Shown piece by piece: positions 9,331-22,020 of a stretch of DNA of 64,000 bases (the stretch's first letter is position 1; the number at the start of each line of letters is the position of its first letter). Origin of the DNA: Paramacrobiotus metropolitanus (Eukaryota > Tardigrada > Eutardigrada > Parachela > Macrobiotidae); the NCBI RefSeq assembly GCF_019649055.1, contig NW_026570239.1:682001-746000 (forward strand). The letters are read 5' to 3'. The notes under the pieces were generated by a model that searched no databases, was not told the origin of the DNA, and saw only the letters and a list, made by a program, of their open reading frames with translations. The translations under genes and the position numbers were made by a program.

Positions 9331-12300
9331 TCTTCAGTGGTGCTGTATACAGCACGGGTTACGACCTTGAGCTGTTGTAAATGTGCCTGAAATATACTGT
9401 TACTGTACAACCGGAAACGTCCACAGCAGGTAAATTAGCGGCAAAATCAGAAACGCATGCAATAAAGGGAAAAGGGCTGTACTGCGATATACCGCTATGT
9501 AGTCGTTTCATTTTTTATTTCAGCATTTTTGATAGATAACGCTTGTGAAAAGTTTTTGACAAATATTAAGCAACCCAAAAATATAGTTTTTAATGCTACA
9601 TAAACTCGAAAAATACGCTCCTGCTAGGCGCTGCGCACCGGTCTTACGAAGAATTAAGCAGAAGGCGATTGTTGTAGATTTTGCGAAGCATCGGGATGTT
9701 TGGAAATCATTGCTGTAAGCATTCGCGTTCTCCGAACATCAGGAAAGAAACGACTGTCACTCTAAAAAGAGACCTGTCGGAGCTAGAAAAATAGTCACTG
9801 CCAACAGAAAACGAAATTTTGTATCCACCTTGTATATTTGTCCTCCGTATGTCAACTTGTCAAAAAGTCTTTCAAACTGGCAGACAACTAGGCATGTTCG
9901 TTTGGATACCCCTCTAGATGATTACTCTAGATACTTCAGACAAAACAACTGCTTCGGAAGAAAAATCAGCCTGTCTCAAAAAGCAGAAGGCGATTGTTGT
10001 AGATTTTGCGAAACATCCGGATGTTTGGAAATCATTGTTGTAATCATTCGCGTTTTCCGAACATCAGTAAAGAAACGACTGTCACTCTAAACAAATACCT
10101 GTTACAGCTGGAAGAGTAGTCATTCATAACAAAAAAGGAAATTATGTGTCTAATTTGTCAATATAACCTCCGTATGTGAATTTGTCAAAAGTCCTTCAAA
10201 GTGGCAGCCAACCAGGCATTATCGATTGACCTTCTCTTTAGATGATCACCTTGAATCAATTAGACAAAACTACCGCTTCAGAAGAAAAATCGTTCATTCC
10301 CAACAAAAAACGAAATTTTTTATCCACCTGTCACATTGTCATCCGCATGTAAATTTGTCAAAAATTTTCCAAACTGGCAGCCGAAATGGCACTTTTGTTT
10401 TGCTTCAACTCTAGGTGATTATCCTTTATCCTTCAGACAAAACTACTGCTTCAAAAGAAAATCAGAATGTCTCATTAAGCAGAAGACTATTGTTGTAGAT
10501 TTTGCGAACCATCCGGATGTTTGCAAATCATTGGTGTAATCATTCGTGTTTTCCGAACATCAGTAAAGAAACGAATGTCTCTCTAAAACGATACCTGTTA
10601 GAGCTAGAAAAGTAGTCATTCCCAACAAAAAACGAAAGTTTGTATGCACCTGACAAATTGTCATGTCTATTTGTCAAAAGGCTTTCAAACTGGCAGCCAA
10701 CCAGGCATTATCGTTTTACCTTCTCTCCAGATAATTAATTTTAATCGACAAGACATAACTATCGCATCAGAAAAAAAATCAGTCATTCCCAGCAAAAAAA
10801 ACAGAATTTTGTATCCACCTTGCCAAATTGTCGTCCGATAGTCAATTTGTCCAAAGTTTTTCAGACTGGCAGCCAACTACGCATGTTTGTTTGGCTTTCC
10901 CTCTAGATAATTACTCTAAATCCTTCAGAAAATATTACTGCTTTGGAAGAAAACTCAACTTTGTCTCAATAAGAATAAGGCGATTTTTGTAGGTTTTGCT
11001 AAACATCCGGATGTTTGGAAATCATTGGTATAGTCATCGGAGTTTTCCGAACATCAGTACAGAAACGACTCTCACTCTAAAAAGGTACCTGTTAGAGCTA
11101 GAAGAGCAGTCATTCATAACAAAAAAGGAAACTTTGTTTCTACCTTGTCAATTTGTCCTCCGTGTGTCAATTTGTCATAAGTCTTTCAAACTGGCAGAAA
11201 AACCAGGCATTATCGTTTGACCTTCTAACCAGATAAATAATTTAAATCAACAAGACAAACCTACCGCTTCAGAAGTGAAATCGGTAATTCCCAACAACAA
11301 AACAGAATTTTGTATCCACCTTGCCGAATTGTCATCCTTATGTCAATTTGTCAAAAGTCTTTCAAATTGGCATCCAACCAGGAGTTATCGTTTCACCTTC
11401 CCTCAAGATGATTACCTTGAATCATAAGACAAAACTACCGCCTTCAGAAGAAAAATGGGTCATTTCCAACGAAAAAAATTTTCAACAAATTTTTGGGTCA
11501 TTTCCAACAAATTTTTGTACTCACCTTGCCAAATTGTCATCCGTATGTCGATTTGTCAAAGTCCTTTCAAACTGGCAGCCAACTAGGCATGTTCGTCTGG
11601 CTTACCTTCTAGATAATTACTCCTTCAGAAACTAAATCCTTAAAAAAAAACTACTGTTTCGGAAGAAAAATCAGCTTGTCTCTATAAGCAAAAGGCGATT
11701 TTTGCAAAGTTTGCGAAACATCCGGATGTTTGGAAATCATTGGTGTGTCATGGGAGTTTTCCGAACATCAGTAAAGAAACGACTGTCACTCTAAGGAGAT
11801 ACCTGTTAGAACTAGAAGAGTAATCATTCATAACAAAAAATGAAACTTGTTGTCTACCTTGTCAGTTTGTCCTCCGTGTATCAATTTGTCGAAAGTTTTT
11901 CAAACTGGCAGCCAACCAGCAATTATTGTTTGGCCTTCTCTCCAGATGATTTACTTGAATCATAAGAAAAATCTACCGCCTTCAGAAGAAAAATGGGTCA
12001 TTTCCAACAAAAAAAAATTTCAACAAATTTTTGGGTCATTTCCAACAAATTTTTGTACTCACCTTGCCAAATTGTCATCCGTATGTCGATTTGTCAAAAG
12101 TCTTTCAAACTGGCAGCCAACTAGGCATGTTCGTCTGGCTTACCTTCTAGATAATTACTCCTTCAAAAACTAAATCCTTAAAAAAAAACTACTGTTTCGG
12201 AAGAAAAATCAGCTTGTCTCTATAAGCAAAAGGCGATTTTTGCAGAGTTTGCGAAACATCCGGATGTTTGGAAATCATTGGTGTGTCATGGGAGTTTTCC

Positions 12301-15300
12301 GAACATCAGTAAAGAAACGACTGTCACTCTAAGGAGATACCTGTTAGAACTAGAAGAGTAATCATTCATAACAAAAAATGAAGCTTGTTGTCTACCTTGT
12401 CAATTTGTCCTCCGTATATCAATTTGTCGAAAGTTTTTCAAACTGGCAGCCAACCTGCAATTATTGTTTGGCCTTCTCTCCAGATGATTTACTTGAATCA
12501 TAAGAAAAATCTACCGCCTTCAGAAGAAAAATGGGTCATTTCCAACAAAAACAAAATTTTGTATTCACCTTGCTAAATTGTCATCCGTATGTCAATTTGT
12601 CAAAAATCATTCAAACTGGCAGCGAACTAGGCATGTGCGTCCGGCTTCCTTTCTAGATGATTACTCTAAATCCTTCAAAAAAACTACTGCTTCAGAAGAA
12701 AAATCAGCTAGTCTCTATAAGCAAAAGGCGATTTTTGCAGATTTTGCGAAACATCCGGATGTTTGGAGAACATTGGTGTAATCATTCGTGTTTTCCGAAC
12801 ATCAGTAAAGAAACGACCGTCGCTTTAAATAGATACCTGTTATGGCTAGAAGAAAAGTCATTTATAACAAAAAGGAAATTTTGATTCTACCTTGTCAATT
12901 TGTCCTCCGTATGTCAATTTGTCGAAAGTTTTTCAAACTGGCAGCCAACCAGCAATTATTGTTTGACCTTCTCTCCAGATGATTTACTTGAATCATAAGA
13001 AAAATCTACCGCCTTTAGAAGAAAAATGGGTCATTTCCAACAAAAACAAAATTTTGTATTCACCTTGCTAAATTGTCATCCGTATGTCAATTTGTCAAAA
13101 ATCATTCAAACTGGCAGCAAACTAGGCATGTGCGTCCGGCTTCCTTTCTAGATGATTACTCTAAATCCCTCAAAAAACTACTGCTTCAGAAGAAAAATCA
13201 GCTAGTCTCTATAAGCAAAGGCGATTTTGCAGATTTTGCGAAACATCCGGATGTTTGGAGAACATTGGTGTAATCATTCGTGTTTTCCGAACATCAGTAA
13301 AGAAACGACCGTCGCTTTAAATAGATATCCTTTTATGGCTAGAAGAAAAGTCATTTATAACAAAAAGGAAATTTTGATTCTACCTTGTCAATTTGTCCTC
13401 CGTATGTCAATTTGTCGAAAGTTTTTCAAACTGGCAGCCAACCAGCAATTATTGTTTGACCTTCTCTCCAGATGATTTACTTGAATCATAAGAAAAATCT
13501 ACCGCCTTCAGAAGAAAAATGGGTCATTTCCAACAAAAACAAAATTTTGTATTCACCTTGCTAAATTGTCATCCGAATGTCAATTTGTCAAAAATCATTC
13601 AAACTGGCAGCCAACTATGCATGTTGGTCTGGCTTCCTTTCTAGATGATTACTCTAAATCCTTCGAAAAAACTACTGCTTCGGAAGAAAAATCAGCTTGT
13701 CTCAATAAGCAAAAGGCGATTTTTGCAGATTTTGCGAAACATCCGGATGTTTGGAGAACATTGGTGTAATCATTCGTGTTTTCCGAACATCAGTAAAGAA
13801 ACGACCGTCGCTTTAAATAGATACCTGTTATGGCTAGAAGAGAAGTCATTTATAACAAAAAGGAAATTTTGATTCTACCTTGTCAATTTGTCCTCCGTAT
13901 GTCAATTTGTCGAAAGTTTTTCAAACTAGCAGCCAACCAGCAATTATTGTTTGACCTTCTCTCCAGATGATTTACTTGAATCATAAGAAAAATCTAACGC
14001 CTTCAGAAGAAAAATGAATCATTTCCAACAAAAACAAAATTTTGTATTCACCTTGCCAAATTGTCATCCGTATGTCAATTGGTCAAAAATCATTCAAACT
14101 GGCAGCCAACTAGGCATGTTCGTCTGGCTTCCCTTCTAGATGATTACCCTAAATCCTTCAGAAAAAACTAGTGATTCGGAAGAAGATTCAGATTGACTCA
14201 ATAAGCAGAAGGCAATTTTTGCAGAGTTTGCGAAACATCCGGATGTTTGGAAATCATTGGTGTGTCATGGGAGTTTTCCGAACATCAGTAAAGAAACGAC
14301 TGTCACTCTAAGGAGATACCTGTTAGAACTAGAAGAGTAATCATTCATAACAAAAAATGAAACTTGTTGTCTACCTTGTCAATTTGTCCTCCGTATATCA
14401 ATTTGTCGAAAGTTTTTCAAACTGGCAGCCAACCAGCAATTATTGTTTGGCCTTCTCTCCAGATGATTTACTTGAATCATAAGAAAAATCTACCGCCGCC
14501 TTCAGAAGAAAAATGGGTCATTTCCAACAAAAACAAAATTTTGTATTCACCTTGCTAAATTGTCATCCGAATGTCAATTTGTCAAAAATCATTCAAACTG
14601 GCAGCCAACTACGCATGTTGGTCTGGCTTCCTTTCTAGATGATTACTCTAAATCCTTCGAAAAAACTACTGCTTCGGAAGAAAAATCAGCTTGTCTCAAT
14701 AAGCAAAAGGCGATTTTTGCAGATTTTGCGAAACATCCGGATGTTTGGAGAACATTGGTGTAATCATTCGTGTTTTCCGAACATCAGTAAAGAAACGACC
14801 GTCGCTTTAAATAGATACCTGTTATGGCTAGAAGAAAAGTCATTTATAACAAAAAGGAAATTTTGATTCTACCTTGTCAATTTGTCCTCCGTATGTCAAT
14901 TTGTCGAAAGTTTTTCAAACTGGCAGCCAACCAGCAATTATTGTTTGGCCTTCTCTCCAGATGATTTACTTGAATCATAAGAAAAATCTACCGCCTTCAG
15001 AAGAAAAATGGGTCATTTCCAACAAAAACAAAATTTTGTATTCACCTTGCTAAATTGTCATCCGTATGTCAATTTGTCGAAAATCATTCAAACTGGCAGC
15101 AAACTAGGCATGTGCGTCCGGCTTCCTTTCTAGATGATTACTCTAAATCCTTCAAAAAAACTACTGCTTCAGAAGAAAAATCAGCTAGTCTCTATAAGCA
15201 AAAGGCGATTTTTGGTAGATTTTGCGAAACATCCGGATGTTTGGAGAACATTGGTGTAATCATTCGTGTTTTCCGAACATCAGTAAAGAAACGACCGTCG

Positions 15301-16699
15301 CTTTAAATAGATACCTGTTATGGCTAGAAGAGAAGTCATTTATAACAAAAGGAAATTTTGATTCTACCTTGTCAATTTGTCCTCCGTATGTCAATTTGTC
15401 GAAAGTTTTTCAAACTGGCAGCCAACCAGCAATTATTGTTTGACCTTCTCTCCAGATGATTTACTTGAATCATAAGAAAAAATCTACCGCCTTCAGAAGA
15501 AAAATGGGTCATTTCCAACAAAAACAAAATTTTGTATTCACCTTGCTAAATTGTCATCCGAATGTCAATTTGTCAAAAATCATTCAAACTGGCAGCCAAC
15601 TATGCATGTTGGTCTGGCTTCCTTTCTAGATGATTACTCTAAATCCTTCCGAAAAAACTACTTCGGAAGAAAAATCAGCTTGTCTCAATAAGCAAAGGCG
15701 ATTTTTGCAGATTTTGCGAAACATCCGGATGTTTGGAGAACATTGGTGTAATCATTCGTGTTTTCCGAACATCAGTAAAGAAACGACCGTCGCTTTAAAT
15801 AGATACCTGTTATGGCTAGAAGAAGTCATTTATAACAAAAGGAAATTTTGATTCTACCTTGTCAATTTGTCCTCCGTATGTCAATTTGTCGAAAGTTTTT
15901 CAAACTAGCAGCCAACCAGCAATTGTGTTTGACCTTCTCTCCAGATGATTTTACTTGAATCATAAGAAAAAATCTACCGCCTTCAGAAGAAAAATGGGTC
16001 ATTTCCAACAAAAACAAAATTTTGTATTCACCTTGCTAAATTGTCATCCGAATGTCAATTTGTCAAAATCATTCAAACTGGCAGCCAACTAGGCATGTGC
16101 GTCTGGCTTCCTTTCTAGATGATTACTCTAAATCCTTCAAAAAAACTACTGCTTCAGAAGAAAAATCAGCTAGTCTCTATAAGCAAAGGCGATTTTTGCA
16201 GATTTTGCGAAACATCCGGATATTTGGAGAACATTGGTGTAATCATTCGTGTTTTCCGAACATCAATAAAGAAACGACCGTCGCTTTAAATAGATACCTG
16301 TTATGGCTAGAAGAAAAGTCATTTATAACAAAAAGGAAATTTTGATTCTACCTTGTCAATTTGTCCTCCGTATGTCAATTTGTCGAAAGTTTTTCAAACT
16401 GGCAGCCAACCAGCAATTATTGTTTGACCTTCTCTCCAGATGATTTACTTGAATCATAAGAAAAATCTACCGCCTTCAGAAGAAAAATGGGTCATTTCCA
16501 ACAAAAACAAAATTTTGTATTCACCTTGCTAAATTGTCATCCGAATGTCAATTTGTCAAAAATCATTCAAACTGGCAGCCAACTATGCATGTTGGTCTGG
16601 CTTCCTTTCTAGATGATTACTCTAAATCCTTCGAAAAAACTACTGCTTCGGAAGAAAAATCAGCTTGTCTCAATAAGCAAAAGGGCGATTTTTGCAGAT

Positions 16700-16950
16700 T
16701 TTGCGAAACATCCGGATGTTTGGAAAATTATTGATGTAATCATTCGTGTTTTTCCAGTGCCAGTGCCAGTTTTTCGTGCTGATGCCAGTTTTTCAAACTG
16801 GCAGCCAACTAGGCATGTTTGATAGGCTTACCCTCTAGATAAATATTCTAAATCCTTCAGACAAAACTACCGCCTCAGATGAAAGATCAGCCTGTCTTAA
16901 TAACCAGAAGGCGATTGTTGTAGATTTTTTGAAACATCCGGATGTTTGGA
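16700..16950 (+). repeat. Truncated satellite monomer with CCAGTG micro-repeat
   Basis: Successive central palindromes lie at about 16706 and 16932, only about 226 bp apart instead of 494. Between them is a CAGTGCCAGTGCCAG tract (about 16755-16770) fused to TTTTTCAAACTGGCAGCC of the normal unit. It coincides with a change of subfamily and looks like a recombination or repair junction. Confidence 0.7.
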
Positions 16951-19900
16951 AAATTATTGTTGTAATCATTCGCGTTTCCGAACATTAGTAAAGAAACGAC
17001 TGTCACTCTAAATAGATACCTGTTAGGGCTAGAAGAGTAGTCAATCATAACAAAAAAGGAAATTTTTGGTCTACCTTGCCAAATTGTCATCCGTATGTCA
17101 ATTTGTCAAAAGTCTTTCAAATTGGCATCCAACCAGGATTTATCGTTTGACCTTCTCTCCAGATGATTACCTTGAATCATAAGACAAAACTACCGCCTTC
17201 AGAAGAAAAATGGGTCATTTCCAAAAAAAAAAATTTTGTATTCACCTTGCCAAATTGTCATCCGTATGTCAATTTGTCAAAAGTCTTTCAAACTGGCAGC
17301 CAACTAGGCATGTTCGTCTGACTTACCTTCTAGATAACTACTCTAAATCCTTCAAAAAAAACTACTGCTTCGGAAGAAAAATGTGCTTGTCTCATTAAGC
17401 AGAAGACGATTGTTGTAGATTTTGCGAAACATTCGGATGTTTGAAAAATTGTTGTTGTAATCATTGGAGTTTTCCAAACATCAGTAAAGAAACGACTGTC
17501 ACTCTACATAGATACCTTTTAGGGCTAGAAGAGTAGTCATTTATAACAAAAAAAGAAATTTTGTGTCTACCTTGCCAAATTGTCATCCGTAAGCCAATTT
17601 GTCAAAAGTCTTTCTAAGTGGCAGCCAACTAGGCATGTTCGTCTGGCTTCCTTTCTAGATGATACTCTAAATCCTTCCGAAAAAACTACTGCTTCGGAAG
17701 AAAAATCAGCTTGTCTCAATTAGCAAAAGGCGATTTTTGCAGATTTTGCGAAACATCCGGATGTTTGGAAATCATTGGTGTGTCATTGGTGTTTTCCAAA
17801 CATCAGTTAAGAAACGACTGTCACTCTAAGTTGATACCTGTTAGAACAAGAAGAGTAATCATTCATAACAAAAAATTAAACTTTTTGTCTACCTTGTCAA
17901 TTTGTACTCCGTATGTCAATTTGTTAAAAGTCTTACAAACTGGCAGCCAACCAGGAGTTATCGTTTGACCTTGTCTCCAGATGATTACCTTGAATCATAA
18001 GACAAAACTACCGCCTTCAGAAGAAAAATGGGTCATTTCCAACAAAAAAGATTTTGTATTCACCTTGCCAAACTGTCATCCGTATATCAATTTGTCAAAA
18101 ATCATTCAAACTGGCAGCCAACTAGGCATGTTCGTCTGGCTTACCCTCTAGATAATTATTCTAAATCCTTCCGAAAAAACTACCGCCTCAGAAGAAAAAT
18201 CAGCCTGTCTTAATAAGCAAAAGGCAATTGTTGTAGATTTTGCGAAACATCCAGATGTTTGGAAAATTATTGATGTAATCATTCGTGTTTTCCGAACGTT
18301 AGTAAAGAAACGATTGTCAATCTAAATAGATACCTGTTAGGGCTAGAAGAGTAGTCAATCATAACAAAAAAGGAAATTTTTGGTCTACCTTGCCAAATTG
18401 TCATCCGTATGCCAGTTTGTCATAAGTCTTTAAACTGGCAGCCAACCAGGCATTATCGTTTGACCTTCTCTCCAGATAAATAATTTAAATCAACAAGACA
18501 AAACTAACGCTTCAGAAGTGAAATCGGTCATTCCCATCAACAAAGCAGAATTTTGTATCCACCTTGCCGAATTGTCATCCTTATGTCATTTGTCAAAATT
18601 CTTTTAAATTGGCATCCAACCAGGAGTTATCGTTTGAACTTCTCTCCAGATGATTACCTTGAATCATAAGACAAAACTACCGCCTTCAGAAGAAAAATGG
18701 GTCATTTCCAAAAAAAAAAAATTTTGTATTCACCTTGCCAAATTGTCATCCGTATGTCAATTTGTCAAAAATCTTTCAAACTGGCAGCCAACTAGGCATG
18801 TTCGTCTGGCTTCCTTTCTAGATGATTACTCTAAATCCTTCCGAAAAAACTACTGCTTCGGAAGAAAAATCAGCTTGTCTCAATTAGCAAAAGGCGATTT
18901 TTGCAGATTTTGCGAAACATCCGGATGTTTGCAAATCATTGGTGTGTCATTGGTGTTTTCCGAACATCAGTAAAGAAACGACTGTCACTCTATGTTGATA
19001 CCTGTTAGAACAAGAAGAGTAATCATTCATAACAAAAAATTAAACTTTTTGTCTACCTTGTCAATTTGTCCTCCGTATGTCAATTTGTCAAAAGTCTTAC
19101 AAACTGGCAGCCAACCAGGAGTTATCGTTTGACCCTCTCTCCAGATGATTTACTTGAATCATAAGACAAATCTACCGCCTTCAGAAGAAAAATGGGTCAT
19201 TTCCAACAAAAAAAAAATTTTGTATTCACCTTGTCAAACAGTCATCCGTATATCAATTTGTCAAAAGGCATAAAATTGGCAGCCAACCAGGAGTTATCGT
19301 TTGACCTTGTCTCCAGATGATTACCTTTAATCATAAGACAAAACTACCGCCTTCAGAAGAATAATGGGTCATTTCCAAAAAAAAAAATTTTGTATTCACC
19401 TTGCCAAATTGTCATCCGTATGTCAATTTGTCAAAAGTCTTTCAAACTGGCAGCCAACTAGGCATGTTCGTCTGGCTTACCTTCTAGATAATCACTCTAA
19501 ATCCTTCAAAAAAAACTACTGCTTCGGAAGAAAAATGTGCTTGTCTCATTAAGCAGAAGACGATTGTTGTAGATTTTGCGAAACATTCGGATGTTTGAAA
19601 AATTGTTGTTGTAATCATTGGAGTTTTCCAAACATCAGTAAAGAAACGACTGTCACTCTAAATAGATACCTTTTAGAACAAGAAGAGTAATCATTCATAA
19701 CAAAAAATTAAACTTTTTCTCTACCTTGTCAATTTGTACTCCGTATGTCAATTTGTTAAAAGTCTTACAAACTGGCAGCCAACCGGGAGTTATCGTTTGA
19801 CCTTGTCTCCAGATGATTACCTTGAATCATAAGACAAAACTACCGCCTTCAGAAGAAAAATGGGTCATTTCCAAAAAAAAAAATTTTGTATTCACCTTGC

Positions 19901-20136
19901 CAAATTGTCATCCGTATGTCAATTTGTCAAAAATCTTTCAAACTGGCAGCCAACTAGGCATGTTCGTCTGGCTTCCTCTCTAGATGATTACTCTAAATCC
20001 TTCCGAAAAAACTACTGCTTCGGAAGAAAAATCAGCTTGTCTCAATTAGCAAAAGGCGATTTTTGAAGATTTTGCGAAACATCCGGATGTTTGCAAATCA
20101 TTGGTGTGTCATTGGTGTTTTCCGAACATCAGTAAA

Positions 20137-20141
20137 GAAAC
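20137..20141. other. Target-site duplication (left copy)
   Basis: GAAAC here is repeated at 24517-24521 immediately after the 3' LTR. Joining the flanks restores the usual satellite reading AGTAAAGAAACGACTGTC, so the insertion is dated relative to an intact unit. Confidence 0.95.
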
Positions 20142-20278
20142 TGTGGTGTATTGTTGCTAAGCAGACAGATTATGAAGTTGTGTTACAATTGCAATGTTTA
20201 CAATCAGAATGATTCTGGCGAGCTGGCGTACTGTACAAGTCATATTAATTATTAAAGTGTATTACTTAATACATGACA
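20142..20278 (+). repeat. 5' LTR (137 bp)
   Basis: It begins TGTGGTGTATTG and ends TACATGACA, and is base-for-base identical by eye to 24380-24516. An ATTAAA at about 20251-20256 could serve as a polyadenylation signal. There is no obvious TATA box. At 137 bp it is short for the family. The last six bases, ATGACA, contain the first in-frame ATG of gag. Confidence 0.95.
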
Positions 20279-21193
20279 TCTGGCGTGAAGGATAGTCGTA
20301 TTCCACAAACCATGTCTACTGAAAAGAAAGCGCAGAATCTGATACGGTTTAACCCGGACCAGCTACCATGGACATCATGGAAGTCGTTGTTAAAGAACTA
20401 TTTTGCCCTTGCGGAAATAGCCGCCACGAAACAGAAAGAAGTGCTGCTGAACAGTCTGGAAGTCCGAGCCTTCCAAGACCTTGTCAGCGCCTGTCGACCA
20501 AAGGAGCCTACGGAGCTGTCGTACGATGAGCTTATCAAGAAGCTGGACGATACGTACATAAAGGTCACCTACCAAACGACTGAATGGGCCTCGTTTTTCT
20601 CTACTCGACAGAAATCCAGCCAATCGCTAGTGGCTTTCTCTAACGAACTACGGGATAAAACTTACACATGTAAGTTTCCTGGGACGTTGTTGGAGGATTT
20701 ACTTAGCTCAGTGTTTGTGGCTGGAGTGTACAGCGATACCACGAGGCGCCATCTCATGTCGCAAGAGCTTAAGTCCTTCGACGAGACACTGCAGATCGCA
20801 AAACGGTTTGAGACTGGCCAGGAAGAGGCCAAGGTCAACAACAACCTCCAAGAAGACATCGTGAAGGCGACCTCATCCCGTCGAAGCTTCAAGCCAAATG
20901 GTGGTGCCAAAGCCAAGCGAGCTCCAAACAGCGGTGGCGGCAAAGCGTGCTATCGGTGTGGAAACACGAACCACGACCAAGAGCAATGTCGGTTCAAGGA
21001 CCAGAACTGTCGCAATTGTGGCAAGGCCGGCCATATTGCGCGGGTCTGCAAGTCCAAACAGGCAAGCGGATATCAAGGAGGGCAACGCGGTAGCGGAGCA
21101 GCCGGACAGGAGCCGTGTACGACATTCTGCACACTAGCTCGCCAGACGGAAACCCGATGCAGATGTGCATCAAGGTCAACGGACGGTCAGTAA
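20273..21193 (+). CDS. Retrotransposon Gag (capsid/nucleocapsid) protein
   Basis: A 306-residue frame. The N-terminal two-thirds is a helical, capsid-like region (FNPDQLPWTSWKSLLKNYF ... LKSFDETLQIAKRFE). A basic linker is followed by two CCHC zinc knuckles: CYRCGNTNHDQEQC from about residue 226 and CRNCGKAGHIARVC from about residue 246. These bind RNA in Gag proteins of this family. The first ATG (20273) lies inside the 5' LTR; the second in-frame ATG at 20312 (MSTEKKAQ) is downstream of the primer-binding site and may be an equally good start. The frame overlaps pol, which is in the -1 frame, from 21094 to 21193, suggesting programmed -1 frameshifting. I could not find a canonical slippery heptamer. 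Confidence 0.9.
   Translation: MTSGVKDSRIPQTMSTEKKAQNLIRFNPDQLPWTSWKSLLKNYFALAEIAATKQKEVLLNSLEVRAFQDLVSACRPKEPTELSYDELIKKLDDTYIKVTYQTTEWASFFSTRQKSSQSLVAFSNELRDKTYTCKFPGTLLEDLLSSVFVAGVYSDTTRRHLMSQELKSFDETLQIAKRFETGQEEAKVNNNLQEDIVKATSSRRSFKPNGGAKAKRAPNSGGGKACYRCGNTNHDQEQCRFKDQNCRNCGKAGHIARVCKSKQASGYQGGQRGSGAAGQEPCTTFCTLARQTETRCRCASRSTDGQ
20281..20298 (+). promoter_or_regulatory. Candidate primer-binding site
   Basis: TGGCGTGAAGG starts two bases after the 5' LTR, where minus-strand priming sites lie in LTR elements. TGG pairs with the CCA end of a tRNA, and TGGCG would need a tRNA ending CGCCA. I cannot identify the tRNA without the host tRNA set. Confidence 0.55.
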
Positions 21194-22020
21194 CTTTTGA
21201 ACTGGACACCGGATCCGGGAAGACCATTGCATCAAGGCAAATGTGGCAATCAGTGGGATCACCTAAACTGTCCCCATACAAAGGATTGCTGCGCAGTTTC
21301 ACTGGCCACACAATACGAGTACTAGGCGTGTGCAAGGTGAACGCAGAGCACCGGAACAGCACAGCCAGTGACCTTGAGATGATAGTGGCTGATAAGGGCG
21401 GCGGGATCTTGGGAAGAGACTGGATCCGCGCGCTAAACATGGGCGACCTGAAGTTCAGCGAATTGTCAACGTCAGCCGTTCACACGGTGGCGGAACCGGA
21501 CACGCTGGAAAGTATCCTCGCGCAGAACAAGGAACTGTTCCGGGACGAGCTAGGATGCTGCCGGACATTTCAAGCGCATCTATACCTGAAGCCAGGCGCC
21601 ATACCGAAGTTCTGCAAACCACGCCCAGTGCCGTTCGCGCTCAGACAACCAGTGGAAGAAGACTTGGAGCGTTTGGTACGACTGGGAGTGTTGGTCAAGG
21701 TCGATCGGGCAAAGTGGGCCGCACCAATTGTGATAGTCCGTAGAGTGAAACGGAAAGTGCGAACATGTGCCGACTTGAGCACAGGGCTAAACGACGCGCT
21801 GGATATACAGAGATATCCGCTGCCTCTGCCCGATGAACTGTTTGCAGTACTGAACGGAGGCGAAGAATTTACGACAATAGACATGTCTGATGCGTACCAT
21901 CAAGTTCCGCTGGATGAGGAAAGCAGCTGGTTGGTGGTGATCAATACGCACCGTGGTCTATTCCGCTACACACGACTGCCATTCGGTGTGGCGGCAGCAC
22001 CAGCATATTCCAGCAACTGA
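21115..22020 (+). CDS. Retrotransposon Pol segment 1: protease and N-terminal reverse transcriptase
   Basis: The frame is open from 21094 (after a TAG at 21091-21093); there is no ATG, as expected if it is made by frameshifting from gag. An aspartic protease motif FELDTGS lies at about residues 28-34 of the segment, and the downstream flap/C-terminal motif GGGILGRDWI near residue 100. The reverse transcriptase fingers and palm begin near residue 180 (PVEEDLERLVRLGVL, WAAPIVIV, RTCADLS, FTTIDMSDAYHQVPL, FRYTRLPFGVA). The first catalytic Asp is in TIDMSDAY. The frame terminates at TGA 22018-22020 because of a one-base loss at about 22003-22005; the next segment resumes directly in the neighbouring frame. 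Confidence 0.85.
   Translation: MYDILHTSSPDGNPMQMCIKVNGRSVTFELDTGSGKTIASRQMWQSVGSPKLSPYKGLLRSFTGHTIRVLGVCKVNAEHRNSTASDLEMIVADKGGGILGRDWIRALNMGDLKFSELSTSAVHTVAEPDTLESILAQNKELFRDELGCCRTFQAHLYLKPGAIPKFCKPRPVPFALRQPVEEDLERLVRLGVLVKVDRAKWAAPIVIVRRVKRKVRTCADLSTGLNDALDIQRYPLPLPDELFAVLNGGEEFTTIDMSDAYHQVPLDEESSWLVVINTHRGLFRYTRLPFGVAAAPAYSSN

Larger units (their letters stand above)
9650..20141 (+). repeat. Satellite array block 1, ~494 bp composite monomer
   Basis: About 21 tandem units. A central palindrome AAACATCCGGATGTTT recurs about every 490-497 bp, for example near 12749, 13240 and 13737. Each unit contains two related segments starting TTGTCAATTTGTCCTCCGTATGTC and TTGCCAAATTGTCATCCGTATGTC, about 172 and 322 bp long. 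Units at 9.65-11.7 kb are the most diverged, as expected for an array edge. Units from about 12.25 to 16.73 kb form a homogenised subfamily (CGACCGTCGCTTTAAATAG, ACCTGTTATGGCTAG). From 16.74 kb on, a mixed higher-order pattern begins. The short open frames here are translations of the repeat itself. The block ends at the retrotransposon target site. Confidence 0.95.

Noticed and set aside
12749-12764. CENP-B box in the satellite
   Set aside because: The conserved palindrome and the TTCGGAAG motif do not fit the CENP-B core pattern (TTCG, A, CGGG at fixed spacing). A centromeric role is possible but not shown.
9650-20141. Regularly spaced palindromic repeats resembling a CRISPR array
   Set aside because: The spacing is about 494 bp and the sequence between palindromes is itself repeated, so there are no unique spacers; the context is eukaryotic and no cas gene is present.
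21094-21193. Canonical -1 slippery heptamer in the gag-pol overlap
   Set aside because: The overlap and frame relation suggest -1 frameshifting, but no X XXY YYZ heptamer in the gag frame was found, so no site is called.
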